From assembly GCF_023156535.1 (NCBI RefSeq), contig NZ_JALNMH010000006.1, positions 124,001 to 188,000 on the forward strand: DNA of 64,000 bases. Direction: 5' to 3'. Of this stretch, positions 62,673-64,000 are shown piece by piece. The DNA comes from Pseudomarimonas salicorniae. GTDB taxonomy: Bacteria; Pseudomonadota; Gammaproteobacteria; Xanthomonadales; Xanthomonadaceae. Both the position numbers and the translations under genes were made by a program. A model generated the notes under the pieces. That model saw nothing but the letters and a program-made list of their open reading frames with translations, did no database searches and was not told the origin of the DNA. The stretch's first letter is position 1; each line of letters starts with the position of its first letter.

Positions 62673-63653
62673 ATGATCTACGACAGCATCCTCGACACCA
62701 TCGGCCGCACGCCGGTGGTTCGTGCCCACCGCATCGCCCCGCAGGGCATCGAACTCTTCTTCAAGGTCGAGGCCTTCAATCCCGGCGGCTCGGTGAAGGA
62801 TCGCCTGGCGCTGGCGATCATCCTCGACGCCGAGCAGCGCGGCACCCTCAAGCCCGGTCAGACCGTGGTCGAGGCGACCTCGGGCAATACGGGCGTGGCC
62901 CTGGCCATGGTCTGCGCCGCGCGTGGCTATCCCTTCGTTGCGGTGATGAGCGAGACCTTCTCCATCGAGCGGCGGAAGCTGATGCGCGGCTACGGCGCCA
63001 AGGTCATCCTGACTCCCGCCGCGGCGCGCGGCAGCGGCATGGTCAAACGAGCCGAGGAGCTGGCCGCACAGCACGGCTGGTTCCTGGCGAGGCAGTTCGA
63101 GAACCCGGCCAATCCGGCCTACCACCGCAGCACCACCGCCGCCGAGATCCTCCGCGACTTCGCGGGTCGGCCGCTGGACTATTTCGTGTCCGGCTGGGGC
63201 ACCGGCGGCACCATGACCGGCGTCGGCGAGGTGCTGCGGGTGGCCCGTCCCGAGGTGAAGATCGTCACCACCGAACCCGCCGGGGCCTCCCTGCTGGCTG
63301 GCAAGGAGTGGCAGCCGCACAAGATCCAGGGCTGGACTCCGGACTTCGTGCCCAAGGTCCTCAACCGCGATGTGTTCGACGAGAACCTGCCAATCGACGA
63401 CATCACCGCGCGCGACACCGCGCGTCGCCTCGCTCGCGAGGAAGGCATTTTCGTCGGCATCTCCGCCGGCGCCACCGCCGCCGCTGCGCTCAAGGTCGCC
63501 GAATCCGCACCCAAGGGCAGCACCATCCTCGCCATGCTCCCCGACACCGGCGAGCGCTACCTGTCGACCTTCCTCTTCGAAGGCGTCGAGGAAGGCTCGG
63601 ACGACGCCTGGCTGGCGTCGCTGGAGGCAGGCGACAGCAGCGCCGCGGCCTGA
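62673..63653 (+). CDS. cysK: cysteine synthase (O-acetylserine sulfhydrylase)
   Basis: A 326-residue PLP enzyme; CGGAG 7-11 bp before the ATG. The PLP lysine is in NPGGSVKDRLAL, the Asn-loop is TSGNTGVALAM, the phosphate-binding segment is SGWGTGGTMTGVGEVLR, and FVGISAGATAAAALK contains the conserved Ser/Gly. It makes cysteine from O-acetylserine and sulfide. The protein resembles CysK rather than CysM, though the isoform cannot be fixed by sequence alone. Forms an operon with cysG. Confidence 0.9.
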   Translation: MIYDSILDTIGRTPVVRAHRIAPQGIELFFKVEAFNPGGSVKDRLALAIILDAEQRGTLKPGQTVVEATSGNTGVALAMVCAARGYPFVAVMSETFSIERRKLMRGYGAKVILTPAAARGSGMVKRAEELAAQHGWFLARQFENPANPAYHRSTTAAEILRDFAGRPLDYFVSGWGTGGTMTGVGEVLRVARPEVKIVTTEPAGASLLAGKEWQPHKIQGWTPDFVPKVLNRDVFDENLPIDDITARDTARRLAREEGIFVGISAGATAAAALKVAESAPKGSTILAMLPDTGERYLSTFLFEGVEEGSDDAWLASLEAGDSSAAA

Positions 63654-64000
63654 CGCGCGCGCGGGCGATCCGCACTTCATAGGGTGCGGCTGGCCGCACC
63701 GGGCGTAGCGTTCGATCGGCGCGACAGCCGCGCCAAGGAAAACGCAGGGCGCAAAGCAGACGTAGTGCAAAACCCCGATGTAGGAGCCAGCTTGCTGGCG
63801 ATAGGCGCCCTGGTTGGGACGATCGCCAGCAAGCTGGCTCCTACATTCAACGGCGCTGCAAGGTCCGGTTTGCGCCGCAACGCAGGCGTTGCCCGGTCAA
63901 ACTGTGGGAGTGCCCTCGGGCGCGACCGCAGCGCTAGGGATTCACCACAGGCCGAGGCCAGAGCGGATCTCCGCGGTCGCGCCCAAGGGCACTCCCACAG
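63654..64000. repeat. composite repeat D-A-B, copy 3, inverted, reaching the window end
   Basis: A partial module D (63680-63712) is followed by module A (63779-63845), the linker with TGCAAGGTCCGGTTTGCGCC (reverse complement of the linker at 26.4 and 48.7 kb) and module B (63903-63999). The spacer of module A reads ATAGGCGCC...GGGACGATC, the reverse complement of the two other copies, so the A-linker-B block as a whole is inverted. No gene is visible. Confidence 0.85.

Noticed and set aside
61749-63770. 673-codon minus-strand open frame
   Set aside because: Antisense to cysG and cysK, with no recognisable domain.

Overview
The window looks like a chromosomal segment of a GC-rich gammaproteobacterium, most likely in the Lysobacterales (Xanthomonadales). 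This rests on the high GC, the density of GTAG-type REP palindromes, heptamer tandem repeats in intergenic DNA, secreted proteins with Xanthomonadales-type tails, and a set of genes typical of that order (CysB-like LysR beside fused cysG and a cysteine synthase, DUF2339/DUF3999 pair, Bcr/CflA pump). No rRNA or tRNA gene was recognised.

Layout. 1-1.5 kb: 5' part of a large secreted Ig/IPT-domain protein running off the left edge. 2.3-9.4 kb: an accessory island, partly of lower GC, with a NERD-UvrD helicase, an unknown membrane-anchored protein, a broken IS4-family transposase and a two-gene Hachiman-type anti-phage system (HamA nuclease-like protein plus HamB helicase). A short repeat containing TGACCCCTGTTTC punctuates this island. 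9.4-16.4 kb: hydrolases, a GNAT, a lipocalin-like protein, a secreted beta-helix protein and a REP array. 16.4-25 kb: an amine/beta-alanine catabolic block (agmatinase, malonate-semialdehyde dehydrogenase, alanine dehydrogenase, beta-alanine:pyruvate aminotransferase) facing a divergent XRE-cupin regulator and a PuuC/KauB-like aldehyde dehydrogenase. 25-33 kb: secreted proteins (unknown, choice-of-anchor I, TolB-propeller/CehA-McbA metallohydrolase, GH16 glucanase) and a decayed ethylene-receptor-like membrane domain. 33-45.5 kb: Ser/Thr kinase with TPRs, non-coding inverted-repeat elements, an AttH/CrtC-like lipoprotein with its FtsX-type ABC transporter, two glycosyltransferases and an esterase. 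45.5-55.7 kb: fused MFS/spermidine-synthase-like protein, a His-tailed exported protein, a drug efflux pump and DUF2339/DUF3999. 55.9-57.3 kb: arsenic genes (ArsI/CadI-like, ArsC, ArsN2-like) without ArsR. 57.3-60 kb: H-NOX gas sensor beside a PAS-GGDEF-EAL enzyme. 60-63.7 kb: sulfur assimilation (CysB-like regulator, CysG, cysteine synthase).

The intergenic DNA is unusually structured. Two arrays of 96-bp palindromes occur at fixed periods (about 137 and exactly 144 bp), and a modular composite repeat (units called A, B and D here) recurs near 26.3, 48.7 and 63.8 kb. No transposase that could explain these repeats lies in the window. The best candidates for follow-up are the defence island, the periodic palindrome arrays, the arsenic operon that seems to have lost its repressor, and the pseudogenised sensor domain. 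Hachiman itself is an already described system.
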